NCBI GenBank assembly: GCA_934486635.1 | Contig: CAKSPZ010000002.1 | Span: forward strand, 124,001 to 188,000 | DNA: 64,000 nt | From: an uncultured Eubacteriales bacterium | GTDB taxonomy: Bacteria; Bacillota; Clostridia; Oscillospirales; Acutalibacteraceae | Direction of reading: 5' to 3' | In this document: positions 8,946 through 16,371 of the stretch, piece after piece | Layout: the number at the start of each line of letters is the position of its first letter | Numbering within the stretch: the stretch's first letter is position 1 | Made by a program: the position numbers and the translations under genes | The notes under the pieces: model-generated | Told to the model about the DNA's origin: nothing | The model's input: the letters and a program-made list of their open reading frames with translations, nothing else | Database searches by the model: none

Positions 8946-8966
8946 GGTATTTTACCCTACTTGTTT
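8936..8966. terminator. Shared terminator hairpin across two convergent stop codons
   Basis: Perfect 14-bp stem AAACAAGTAGGGTA (8936-8949) / TACCCTACTTGTTT (8953-8966) with a TTT loop. It covers the murC stop (8943-8945) and the stop of the opposite gene (8957-8959), so coding and terminator sequence overlap on both strands. Confidence 0.7.
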
Positions 8967-9739
8967 GCTTTTGAATAATCATAAATTAAATATTCATTAG
9001 ATTTATCGGGATGATTGAACCTAATAGTAAACTCAGAATCATTACGAAAATTTAATCTATTTATATATTCTTGAACATTTTTTATAGCCTGGTCATATTT
9101 TCCCGGAAATTTTCTTTGTATATCTTTTATTTCATCATCTAATATTTCTTTAAAATTACCTTTCTTAATTAACTCACTAGTTTGCTCTTTTACTATCCTA
9201 TTAGATTCAAGGCGTTTTTCAAATGATAACTGCGGAGCCCAATAAGCTCTAGTTTTCATAACATCCTTTTTTTCCATTATTATAGATGGGGCCCAATCCT
9301 GATGATTCTTTGCTAAGAAATCCATTTTACTAAATTCTATTAATTTATTTTTTCGAACATAATCTTTGAAATGATTTAATGCTGCTTTAGATATTAAAGA
9401 ATGAACCTCATAATCACCACATTCACGTGCATTTCTTTTATAAAAGTCTTCCTTTATTCTAATCATTTGATTATTTTTTCCACCTAGACTAACATTAGGA
9501 TTTGATATTAAGTTCTCTGAACAGTTACTGCCAACTTTTACTGCAGATCTTTTTCTAGGCATTACTGCCTCTGGTGATCTTGTAATTCTAACCTGAGGAT
9601 TTGCTATAATTTTAGCATGAGCTTCTTTTATATCTCTCGGCAAAGCCGCAAACGATGTCGATACAGTACTACTTAAAGTAATTGTAGCAATAATCCCCAA
9701 CATTGATATTTTTTTCAAAAGTCCTTTACATTTTGTCAT
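8957..9739 (-). CDS. Secreted protein with a toxin-nuclease-like C-terminal domain
   Basis: 260 residues with a Sec signal peptide (about 1-31, ending SFA-ALP). The region from about 105 to 235 (DYEVHSLISKA, APSIIMEKKDVMKT, ELIKKGNFKEILDDEIKDIQ, KFPGKYDQAIKN) resembles C-terminal domains I recall from polymorphic toxins, which read roughly EMHH-P-K ... IxMxKADHxxT ... ELI-G-F-A ... FG-KYD-AI. Here the second His of HH is Ser and the ADH His is Val, so activity may be lost. There is no toxin scaffold and no adjacent immunity gene. AAGGAG precedes the ATG. The family call is from memory of the pattern and is uncertain. Confidence 0.55.
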   Translation of the reverse strand: MTKCKGLLKKISMLGIIATITLSSTVSTSFAALPRDIKEAHAKIIANPQVRITRSPEAVMPRKRSAVKVGSNCSENLISNPNVSLGGKNNQMIRIKEDFYKRNARECGDYEVHSLISKAALNHFKDYVRKNKLIEFSKMDFLAKNHQDWAPSIIMEKKDVMKTRAYWAPQLSFEKRLESNRIVKEQTSELIKKGNFKEILDDEIKDIQRKFPGKYDQAIKNVQEYINRLNFRNDSEFTIRFNHPDKSNEYLIYDYSKANK

Positions 9740-9894
9740 TATAAACTATCTCCTTTTCATTCAGTGTAAGTATTATAACACAAGGAACATAAATTATAAT
9801 TCTCATTTAGAAATTATGTTAAATTTTGTATACTTAAACATATATCTTCATTAAAATTTAATTTTATTTGTTAATTTTCCCTTGCAAAACATAT

Positions 9895-10563
9895 TTATTT
9901 TTCTATTTTTGATACAATAGTTGAAAACGACTTGTATATGCTATTATCTTTTACATATCCTCTAACTGATGTCAGTGGATATATATTACTGTTTTTTCCT
10001 ATAATCGTTCCTGGATTTAAAACTACATTACAACCAATTTCCACACTATCACCTACAATGGCACCAAATTTCTTAAGTCCTGTATCTATTCGCTCACCAT
10101 TATATGATAATTTTATTATACTTTTATCAGATTTTACATTTGATGTTATACTACCTGCTCCAAAATGTGATTTATAGCCTAACACGGAATCTCCAATATA
10201 ATTATAGTGTGGTACCTGCACTCCATCAAATAATATTACATTTTTTAATTCGGTAGAATTTCCAACTACTGCATTTTTCCCAACTATAGCATTGCCTCTT
10301 ATATATGCGCAATGTCTTATTTCTGCTCCTTCATCCACAATTAAAGGACCATTTAAATATGCTGTTTTATTTATCTGGGCTTTTTTCGAAATCCATATAT
10401 GTTCTTCTATTTCTTCAAACTCATTTTTTGGTAAGCTTTTTCCTAATTCAATGATAAAATTGGATATCTTAGGCAATACTTCCCATGGCCATTGTATACC
10501 CATAAATAAATCTTTTGCTATAGTTTTATTTAAATCTAAAAGTTTTTCTACCTTTATTTCCAT
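9895..10563 (-). CDS. Left-handed beta-helix (hexapeptide) protein, GlmU C-terminal-like
   Basis: 222 residues. After a helical N-terminus come repeated hexapeptides (for example INKTAYLNGPLIVDEGAEIR, and IVGDSVEIGCNVVLNPGTIIG near the C-terminus) typical of left-handed beta-helix acyl- and nucleotidyltransferase folds. The pattern matches clostridial proteins labelled UDP-GlcNAc pyrophosphorylase-like, but the nucleotidyltransferase domain is absent, so the substrate cannot be named. GGAGG precedes the ATG. Confidence 0.75.
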   Translation of the reverse strand: MEIKVEKLLDLNKTIAKDLFMGIQWPWEVLPKISNFIIELGKSLPKNEFEEIEEHIWISKKAQINKTAYLNGPLIVDEGAEIRHCAYIRGNAIVGKNAVVGNSTELKNVILFDGVQVPHYNYIGDSVLGYKSHFGAGSITSNVKSDKSIIKLSYNGERIDTGLKKFGAIVGDSVEIGCNVVLNPGTIIGKNSNIYPLTSVRGYVKDNSIYKSFSTIVSKIEK

Positions 10564-10658
10564 ATTGTTTCCTCCAAAAATATCCTTAAATATCAGTATT
10601 TAATTATATCAGTTTGTATTTTTTTATTCAAGATTAGTATTATATTTTTAAATAAGTG

Positions 10659-10687
10659 TTGATTTTCTTTTTTAGTTATTATATAAT
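10659..10687 (+). promoter_or_regulatory. Promoter of tRNA-Val
   Basis: TTGATT (10659-10664), 17-bp spacer, TATAAT (10682-10687), about 20 bases before the mature tRNA 5' end. Confidence 0.65.
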
Positions 10688-10707
10688 AATTAAGCAATAT
10701 TTGTTCC

Positions 10708-10783
10708 GGACGTTTAGCTCAGCTGGTAGAGCATTCGCTTGACGTGCGAAGGGTCAGCGGTTCAAGTCCGTTAACGTCCACCA
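10708..10783 (+). tRNA. tRNA-Val (GAC)
   Basis: 76 bases with an encoded CCA. Acceptor stem GGACGTT/AACGTCC, anticodon stem TTCGC/GCGAA around loop TTGACGT (anticodon GAC), and T-loop GGTTCAAGTCC. It is a single-gene unit with its own promoter and terminator. Confidence 0.96.
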
Positions 10784-10800
10784 ATATATAAATTTAGATA

Positions 10801-10836
10801 AAGATGCTACATATTGTTTTATGTAGCATCTTTCTT
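10801..10836 (+). terminator. Terminator of tRNA-Val
   Basis: 13-bp stem AAGATGCTACATA (10801-10813) / TATGTAGCATCTT (10820-10832) with a 6-base loop and a T-rich tail. Confidence 0.8.
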
Positions 10837-10843
10837 AATTTTT

Positions 10844-10975
10844 AGTTCCAGCGCTTTTAAGGGCCGCGTCGCGAAGCCGTTTTAGGCTTCGCGCTAGTCA
10901 AAAATATATTTCGACTTAATTAATAAATTTTTATATAAAAAATTATTAATACGCGGCCCCAAAAGCGCTGGAACT
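10844..10975. repeat. Three-armed inverted-repeat element at the 3' end of the feo operon
   Basis: Outer stem AGTTCCAGCGCTTTT (10844-10858) / AAAAGCGCTGGAACT (10961-10975), then GGGCCGCGT (10861-10869) / ACGCGGCCC (10951-10959). Inside are three arms: CGCGAAGCC/GGCTTCGCG (10870-10893), a short AGTC/GACT arm, and an A/T arm, ATTAATAA/TTATTAAT. Its right end overlaps the stop codon of the DtxR-type gene. It is far larger than an ordinary terminator. Confidence 0.75.
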
Positions 10976-11363
10976 ATTTGTTATTAATACAATTCATATA
11001 AGCAACCATTTTGTCTAACGTCTGATGGCTTATAATATGCTCCATTTTACAAGCTTCTATTTCTGCTGTCTCTCGTTCAATTCCCAATGTTTGTACTAAA
11101 AAATTCATTAAGGTCTCATGTCTAAAAAATATTTCTTTTGCCATTTTATATCCTTTTTCAGTCAATTTAATCAAACCATATTTTTCATGTTCTAATAATT
11201 CATTATCTTTTAAATTAATAACGGCCTTATTTACACTAGGTTTAGACAAATTCATAAACAGAGCAATATCAGTAACTCTAACATCATTTTTAGATTTACT
11301 TATTAAATAAATTGCCTCTAAATAATCCTCTAATGACCCAGTTAACTTTACAGTATACCCCAT
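10974..11363 (-). CDS. DtxR/MntR-family metal-dependent repressor
   Basis: 129 residues: an N-terminal winged helix (SLEDYLEAIYLISKSKNDVRVTDIALFMNLSKPSVNKAVINL) and a dimerisation/metal-binding half with RHETLMNFLVQTLGIERETAEIEACKMEHIISHQTL, which holds the usual His, Glu and Cys metal ligands. The start is placed at 11363 (MGYTVKL) after GGGAG; a longer frame would overlap the upstream small gene. It is the last gene of the feo operon and is the likely repressor acting at the 13905-13920 operator. Whether the co-repressor is Fe2+ or Mn2+ cannot be told from sequence. Confidence 0.88.
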   Translation of the reverse strand: MGYTVKLTGSLEDYLEAIYLISKSKNDVRVTDIALFMNLSKPSVNKAVINLKDNELLEHEKYGLIKLTEKGYKMAKEIFFRHETLMNFLVQTLGIERETAEIEACKMEHIISHQTLDKMVAYMNCINNK

Positions 11364-11379
11364 AAAAAACTCCCATATC

Positions 11380-11535
11380 TTATTTTTTATAACAGTTTTT
11401 ATTACAATACATACAATGCCCAGTGCAATTAGAACTTTGACGATTTTTTTTATAATAAATAACATTTTTAATAATTACAAATAAAACAAATGAAAAGGCT
11501 AAAATTGCAATAATAAAATCAATAATGTTCATCAT
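11380..11535 (-). CDS. FeoB-associated Cys-rich membrane protein
   Basis: A 51-residue gene between feoB and the repressor. It has an N-terminal membrane helix (IIDFIIAILAFSFVLFVII), a basic stretch (KNVIYYKKNRQ), and a short tail with four Cys in the pattern C-x3-C-x2-C-x3-C. This matches the small FeoB-associated family found after feoB in many Firmicutes, thought to help ferrous iron handling at the membrane. AAAGGGAG precedes a double ATG. It starts 16 bases after feoB. Confidence 0.85.
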   Translation of the reverse strand: MMNIIDFIIAILAFSFVLFVIIKNVIYYKKNRQSSNCTGHCMYCNKNCYKK

Positions 11536-11551
11536 ACTCAAAAAACTCCCT

Positions 11552-13645
11552 TTAAAAAATATGCGATAGCAAAGTTCCTATTTGATAAACAAAAGAAGAG
11601 GCAAACCAAGCTAAAATTAATTGATAGCCTATAGCTATTGTTGTCCATTTTATACTTTTTAATTCTTTATATATTGCAGATATTGCTGCTACACATGGCG
11701 TATATAAAAGAACAAATACCATAAATGCATATGCAGAAATCACAGAAAATTGGTCTGCAATAACTTGTGAAATCTCAGATAAACCTGAAGTTCCGTAAAG
11801 AACAGCCATAGTACTAACAATAGATTCTTTTGCAATTAATCCTGAAAATAAAGCAACAGTAGCTCTCCAGTCACCAAACCCACACAACGAAAAAATTGGT
11901 GATATTGCAATTCCTATTGATGCCAAAATACTCTTACTGCTGTCAGTAACCAAATGTAAACTTAAATCAAATGATTGCAAAAACCAAATAACAATAGTAG
12001 CTGCAACTAAAATAGTCCCTGCTTTTACAATAAAATCTTTTAATCTATCTCCTACATGTAAGCATAAGTTTTTAAATGTTGGAAACCTATATTCAGGAAG
12101 TTCCATTATAAAAGGAGCTGTCTCGCCTTTTAATATTGGTTTTTTAAACAACATAGCAGTTACTATCGACATAATTATTCCTAATAAATAAATCGATAAT
12201 ATAACCAATACTTGATGTTTAGCAAACAAAGCAGAAATAAACATCGCATATACAGGCATTTTAGCACTGCATGACATAAATGGGACCATTAAAATCGTTA
12301 ATTTTTTATCATTTTCTTTTTCTAAAATACGCGTTCCAAGAACTGCCGGAACCGTACATCCAAAGCCCATTAACAACGGTACAAAAGCCCGGCCGGATAA
12401 CCCTACTTTGCGTAAAAGTTTATCAGTTATAAATGCCGCTCTTGCCATATACCCGCTATCTTCCAAAACCACAAGTAATGTAAATAGTATCATTACTTGT
12501 GGTAAAAATGAAATTACTGAACCTACACCTTCTATTATTCCATCAACAACTAAACTTTTTGTCCAATTAGCTGCATTTAGTGAAGTTAATGTTGATTCTA
12601 CAAATCCACCAAAAATATTTTTTATAAAAAATTCAAATTGTACTCTAAGGAAAGTACCTACAGGACCAAAAGTAACATAAAAAATAAATAACATTACCAA
12701 GATAAATATTGGAATTGCTAAATACTTGTTAGTAACCACTCTATCTATTTTATCTGTTATTGTCATAAACCCTGGTGCATGCTTATATTTTATGGCAGAT
12801 CCACATAGTTTACATATATACTGATACCGTTGATCTGCAATTAACATTTGTTCATCCATTTGATCCGGTTTATCTATTAAACTTTTATATGTATCTATTT
12901 TTTCTTTTTGAATCTGATTTAAAATAATTCTGTTAACTAAAATTTCATCATTTTCAAATAATTTTATTGCTACCCAGCGTGTATTTATATTCTGAGGATT
13001 TCCTTTTATAGTAAAACCTTCTTTTAATTCATCTTCTATCTTACATAAAACTGATTCTATTTCTTTATCATATACATTATAAATTTGCAATTGTTCATTT
13101 CTATTATTTATAAAATGTAATGACAACTCAAGTAACTCTGATATTCCTACTCCCTTATTTGCAGAAATAGGAACTACCGGTACCTTTAACTCCCGTCTAA
13201 ATATATTATAGTCTATAATTTCACCTTTTTTAGCGGCTATATCAGTCATATTAAAAGCAATAATCATCGGTTTTTGAAATTCCAATAATTGAGTAGTTAA
13301 ATATAAATTCCTCTCAATATTAGTTGCATCAACTATATTTATAATTAAATCCGGATCCTCTTCTATTAAACTAGTTCTTGTAATTATTTCTTCAGAAGAA
13401 TATGGCGATAACGAATATATCCCCGGTAAATCTAGTACGTTAATATCTATATTTTTATATTTTAAATTTCCTTCTTTCTTTTCTACCGTTACTCCTGGCC
13501 AATTACCTACATACTGGCAACTTCCAGTCAGTTGATTAAATAATGTGGTTTTGCCGCAGTTCGGATTTCCAACTAAAGCTATTTTTAGTGATTTGACTAT
13601 ATTGATTTTTTTATCTATAATACGTTTTTCCTTAAGTGTAGACAT
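11552..13645 (-). CDS. feoB: Ferrous iron transporter B
   Basis: 697 residues. The cytoplasmic N-terminal G domain has G1 GNPNCGKT, G3 DLPGIYS, G4 NMTD and G5 SANKG, followed by the linker and a polytopic membrane domain with the two Gate/pore segments (GFGCTVPAVLGTR and MSCSAKMPVY), each carrying Cys. It imports Fe2+ across the plasma membrane. It sits 3 bases after feoA and ahead of the Cys-rich protein and repressor, so the four form one operon. Confidence 0.97.
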   Translation of the reverse strand: MSTLKEKRIIDKKINIVKSLKIALVGNPNCGKTTLFNQLTGSCQYVGNWPGVTVEKKEGNLKYKNIDINVLDLPGIYSLSPYSSEEIITRTSLIEEDPDLIINIVDATNIERNLYLTTQLLEFQKPMIIAFNMTDIAAKKGEIIDYNIFRRELKVPVVPISANKGVGISELLELSLHFINNRNEQLQIYNVYDKEIESVLCKIEDELKEGFTIKGNPQNINTRWVAIKLFENDEILVNRIILNQIQKEKIDTYKSLIDKPDQMDEQMLIADQRYQYICKLCGSAIKYKHAPGFMTITDKIDRVVTNKYLAIPIFILVMLFIFYVTFGPVGTFLRVQFEFFIKNIFGGFVESTLTSLNAANWTKSLVVDGIIEGVGSVISFLPQVMILFTLLVVLEDSGYMARAAFITDKLLRKVGLSGRAFVPLLMGFGCTVPAVLGTRILEKENDKKLTILMVPFMSCSAKMPVYAMFISALFAKHQVLVILSIYLLGIIMSIVTAMLFKKPILKGETAPFIMELPEYRFPTFKNLCLHVGDRLKDFIVKAGTILVAATIVIWFLQSFDLSLHLVTDSSKSILASIGIAISPIFSLCGFGDWRATVALFSGLIAKESIVSTMAVLYGTSGLSEISQVIADQFSVISAYAFMVFVLLYTPCVAAISAIYKELKSIKWTTIAIGYQLILAWFASSFVYQIGTLLSHIF

Positions 13646-13648
13646 TAA

Positions 13649-13885
13649 CTAAATCCTTTCTTTTAATTTTATTTTTATATTTTTAGCTTCAGACTTTCTA
13701 ATACTAAGGTCATAACCTCGTACATTAATCTGTATTGGATCTCCAAATGGTGCTATCCGTTTCATAATTATGTGCGTACCAGGAGTTATTCCCATATCTA
13801 CTATTCTTCGTCTTAACATATCATCACATTCTATTTTCAAAACTATTCCCACCTGTCCGGGATTTAAATCATTTAACGTAAACAA
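13649..13885 (-). CDS. feoA: Ferrous iron transport protein A
   Basis: 78-residue SH3-like cytosolic partner of FeoB, with LNPGQVGIVLKIE, RRRIVDMGITPGTHIIM and DPIQINVRGYDLSIRKSEA. The start is TTG at 13885, six bases after AAAGGAGG. It is the first gene of the operon, directly behind a metal-responsive operator. Confidence 0.95.
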   Translation of the reverse strand: MFTLNDLNPGQVGIVLKIECDDMLRRRIVDMGITPGTHIIMKRIAPFGDPIQINVRGYDLSIRKSEAKNIKIKLKERI

Positions 13886-13904
13886 ATTTGTCCTCCTTTA
13901 AAAT

Positions 13905-13920
13905 GTTAGCCTAGGTTAAC
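13905..13920 (-). promoter_or_regulatory. DtxR-type operator of the feo operon
   Basis: The 16-bp sequence GTTAACCTAGGCTAAC (minus strand) is a palindrome with one mismatch pair and resembles DtxR/IdeR half-sites (AGGTTA / TAACCT). It starts about 10 bases downstream of the predicted transcript start, a good position for a roadblock repressor. The DtxR-type gene at the end of the same operon is the natural candidate to bind it. Confidence 0.7.
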
Positions 13921-13935
13921 TTTTTTTCTTTATTT

Positions 13936-13964
13936 AGTATATCATATGTTTTTTTTATTGTAAA
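13936..13964 (-). promoter_or_regulatory. Promoter of the feo operon
   Basis: Minus strand TTTACA (13959-13964), 17-bp spacer, TATACT (13936-13941), with the operator just downstream. Confidence 0.65.
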
Positions 13965-14018
13965 TCAGTATAAAAAAGAAAAATTATTTTTGTTAAATTT
14001 TTTCTTTTTTATTTGCAT

Positions 14019-14086
14019 AAATAAGTGCGGGGCGGCGCAGTACTAATAAAATAAAATTAGTTTCCTGCGCCGCCCCGCACTTATTT
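14019..14086 (-). terminator. Long terminator hairpin after the TrkA genes
   Basis: Perfect 22-bp stem from 14019-14040 to 14065-14086 with a GC-rich core (AAGTGCGGGGCGGCGCAG). The 24-base loop itself contains ACTAAT/ATTAGT. It ends the leftward cluster and separates it from the feo promoter. Confidence 0.8.
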
Positions 14087-14098
14087 AGATAAAGAATA

Positions 14099-14758
14099 CT
14101 ATCTTTCAGATAATATTTTCATCAATTTTTTTTGAGAATGTCCATCACATACTGCTACGACTTCATCCCCGGAATAAATATTAGTATCTCCTTGAGGAAT
14201 TATCAAATTCTCATCTCTTAAAATCGAAACAATAAGTGAAGATTTTGGCAATTCAATGTCCTTCAATGAAACCCCATTAACTTTCGCATCCTTAGGAACA
14301 ATTATTTCACAGATAGAAGCTCTTCCTTTATTTAAACTTGCTAACAGTCTAATTTCGGCACTTTCGACTTCTTGTTCTATTAACCTAGTAATAATCTCTG
14401 TGCTGCTAACTGCATTATCCATACCAAGTTTTCTTAAAGCTTCCAAATTACGAGGATTGTTAGCTCTTGTAATAACTTTTTTTACTTGAAATCTTTTTTT
14501 AGCCAATTGAGATGCAACCAAATTATCCTGGTCACTTCCAGTAACAGCAATAAAGCAATCTGCCTTATGGGTATTAGCAGAAGCTAAAACCTCAATTTCT
14601 GTTCCATCACCACAAATAACTTCTGCATCAAGAGCATCGGCCAAATTCATACATTTTAATTTATCTTTTTCTATTAATTCTACCTCATAATCTCTATCCA
14701 ACATGTTTTGAGCTAAATGATATCCTAATTTTCCTCCGCCTACTATAATTATTCTCAT
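14099..14758 (-). CDS. TrkA-type potassium uptake regulator (second of tandem)
   Basis: 219 residues: RCK N-domain with the Rossmann MRIIIVGGGKLGYHLAQ, nucleotide-binding Glu and TGSDQDNLVAS, then an RCK C-domain (ASICEIIVPKDAKVNGVSL). Such proteins gate K+ transporters in response to NAD(H) or ATP. No TrkH or KtrB membrane subunit lies in the window. The start is placed at the family-conserved MRIIIVGGG. The SD lies 34 bases upstream with a perfect hairpin in between; in-frame starts at 14791 and 14809 are the alternatives. Confidence 0.88.
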   Translation of the reverse strand: MRIIIVGGGKLGYHLAQNMLDRDYEVELIEKDKLKCMNLADALDAEVICGDGTEIEVLASANTHKADCFIAVTGSDQDNLVASQLAKKRFQVKKVITRANNPRNLEALRKLGMDNAVSSTEIITRLIEQEVESAEIRLLASLNKGRASICEIIVPKDAKVNGVSLKDIELPKSSLIVSILRDENLIIPQGDTNIYSGDEVVAVCDGHSQKKLMKILSER

Positions 14759-14764
14759 AGTAAT

Positions 14765-14801
14765 TGATAGTTTACCTAAATAAACTATCATTCTCCCCTT
14801 T
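14765..14801 (-). promoter_or_regulatory. SD-hairpin-start arrangement, trkA
   Basis: SD AAAGGGGAG (14793-14801), then a perfect 10-bp hairpin TGATAGTTTA / TAAACTATCA (14765-14790) with a TTTAGG loop, then 6 bases and the ATG at 14758. Folding the hairpin leaves 8 bases between SD and ATG. Confidence 0.65.
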
Positions 14802-14805
14802 CTAA

Positions 14806-15429
14806 TCAATCATTTATACGAGCAAAAATAATTTTATCTTTAGGATTTAAAACGATTTTCTGTCTACCATCATAAAGATACAATTTGCCTGTTTCCCTTA
14901 AAACACCCATTATAGTTTCACCTGTTTTCATAGGTATTGTCTCGACAGTCCGCCCTACAAAAATTGGATCTATTTCTCTCATATTTACTCCAACAGTATT
15001 GTCGTAAAAATGAAGGTGTTTTTCAGTAAATTCTTGAACTAGTGCAGAATAAATCGCACTACAAGCCAAATTAGTTTGGCAAATAGTTTTTAGACCAAAC
15101 TGATGAAATACATCTTCCCTTACAGGGTCAGTTATTCTTGCAACCACATTATCAACATAAAAAAACTCTTTTACAATTTGAGACACTGTAATATTTAAAT
15201 TATCATCTGAAGTAACTACTGCTACTGCATCACAACTTTCCACTCCAGCATTTCTAAGTACACTCATATCCATTGGCATTCCTACAACAGTCATACCATC
15301 AAAATCTTCATCCAACTGCTCAAAAGCTTCTTCATCTTTATCTACAATAGAAACATCATGGCCATGATGACATAATGTATTTGCAAGTCTAGCTCCCAAT
15401 TTACCGCAACCTATAACAAGAATATTCAT
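14806..15429 (-). CDS. TrkA-type potassium uptake regulator (first of tandem)
   Basis: 207 residues, RCK N- and C-domains: MNILVIGCGKLGARLANTL, acidic DKDEEAFEQL, VTSDDNLNITVSQI, then a C-domain ending LNPKDKIIFARIND. The start at 15429 follows AGGAGTG by 8 bases; the longer frame upstream lacks these features. The tandem arrangement suggests a hetero-octameric gating ring, with the membrane channel encoded elsewhere. Confidence 0.88.
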   Translation of the reverse strand: MNILVIGCGKLGARLANTLCHHGHDVSIVDKDEEAFEQLDEDFDGMTVVGMPMDMSVLRNAGVESCDAVAVVTSDDNLNITVSQIVKEFFYVDNVVARITDPVREDVFHQFGLKTICQTNLACSAIYSALVQEFTEKHLHFYDNTVGVNMREIDPIFVGRTVETIPMKTGETIMGVLRETGKLYLYDGRQKIVLNPKDKIIFARIND

Positions 15430-15525
15430 ATAAAAAACACTCCTATTTGTTAAATATACACTAATAACCATTCTTTCATACATTATACTTTTAAATAATA
15501 ATAAAAGCAATAGTTATAATTCAAA

Positions 15526-16371
15526 TCAAAATTTTGCTGTTATTACTCTATCTATTCCATTTAAATCCTTAATAGTCTTAATTTCATCAGCATTTTCATT
15601 TTTTAATATACAAGCAACGTCTTTAGCCTGTTTTATTCCTATTTCAAAACACATCATTCCATTTTTTCTTAATGCTACTTTCCATTTTTTTGCAATTATT
15701 CTATAAAAATTTAATCCATCATCTCCACCATCAAGCGCCATAATTGGTTCATTTTTAACTTCTTTTTGTAAATTATCAATATCACTTGTAGGTATATAGG
15801 GTGGATTTGATACTATTATGTCAAAGTCAATAAACTTATTTTTTACATTTTCTGTTAGCACATCGCCCTTCAAAGCAACAACATTATTTATATTATTTAA
15901 CTTTATATTTTCATTTAAATATTTTAATGCTATATCAGACAATTCAATAGCTTTAACATCCGCATCAGGTCTTTTATAAGCTAAACTCAAAGCTATCGTG
16001 CCGGAGCCAGAACATAAATCTAAAATTTTAGGATTTTTTATATGTTTAATTAAATTCAAAGCTGCATTTACTAATACTTCTGTATCATCACGTGGAATAA
16101 GAACTCCTTCACCAACATTAAATTTTAAGTCCATAAAACTCCATTCACCCAAAATATATTGCAAAGGTCTCCCATTACTTCTTTGTTTAATCAAATTAAA
16201 AAAATCTTTTTCTTGTCTATTATCTGCTGTTTTATTTCTATATAATATTATATCTTGACGATTAAGCTTAAAGCACAGTTTAAAGATACACATAGCATCA
16301 AAGGCAGGATTTTCTATTCCTGCCTTAATTAAAATATTTTTTCCATTTAAATATACTTCATTTAATGTCAT
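15526..16371 (-). CDS. prmC: Release factor glutamine methyltransferase
   Basis: 281 residues. PrmC methylates the GGQ glutamine of RF1 and RF2. The SAM-binding LDLCSGSGTIALSLA and catalytic VSNPPYIP are present after a helical N-terminal domain. It overlaps the end of the DUF1385 gene by 14 bases, a common pairing in Firmicutes, where the next gene is often prfA; here the TrkA pair follows. Confidence 0.95.
   Translation of the reverse strand: MTLNEVYLNGKNILIKAGIENPAFDAMCIFKLCFKLNRQDIILYRNKTADNRQEKDFFNLIKQRSNGRPLQYILGEWSFMDLKFNVGEGVLIPRDDTEVLVNAALNLIKHIKNPKILDLCSGSGTIALSLAYKRPDADVKAIELSDIALKYLNENIKLNNINNVVALKGDVLTENVKNKFIDFDIIVSNPPYIPTSDIDNLQKEVKNEPIMALDGGDDGLNFYRIIAKKWKVALRKNGMMCFEIGIKQAKDVACILKNENADEIKTIKDLNGIDRVITAKF

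Noticed and set aside
11364..11465. Hydrophobic N-terminal extension of the DtxR-type repressor
   Set aside because: It is the out-of-frame overlap of the small FeoB-associated gene; the repressor has its own SD before 11363.
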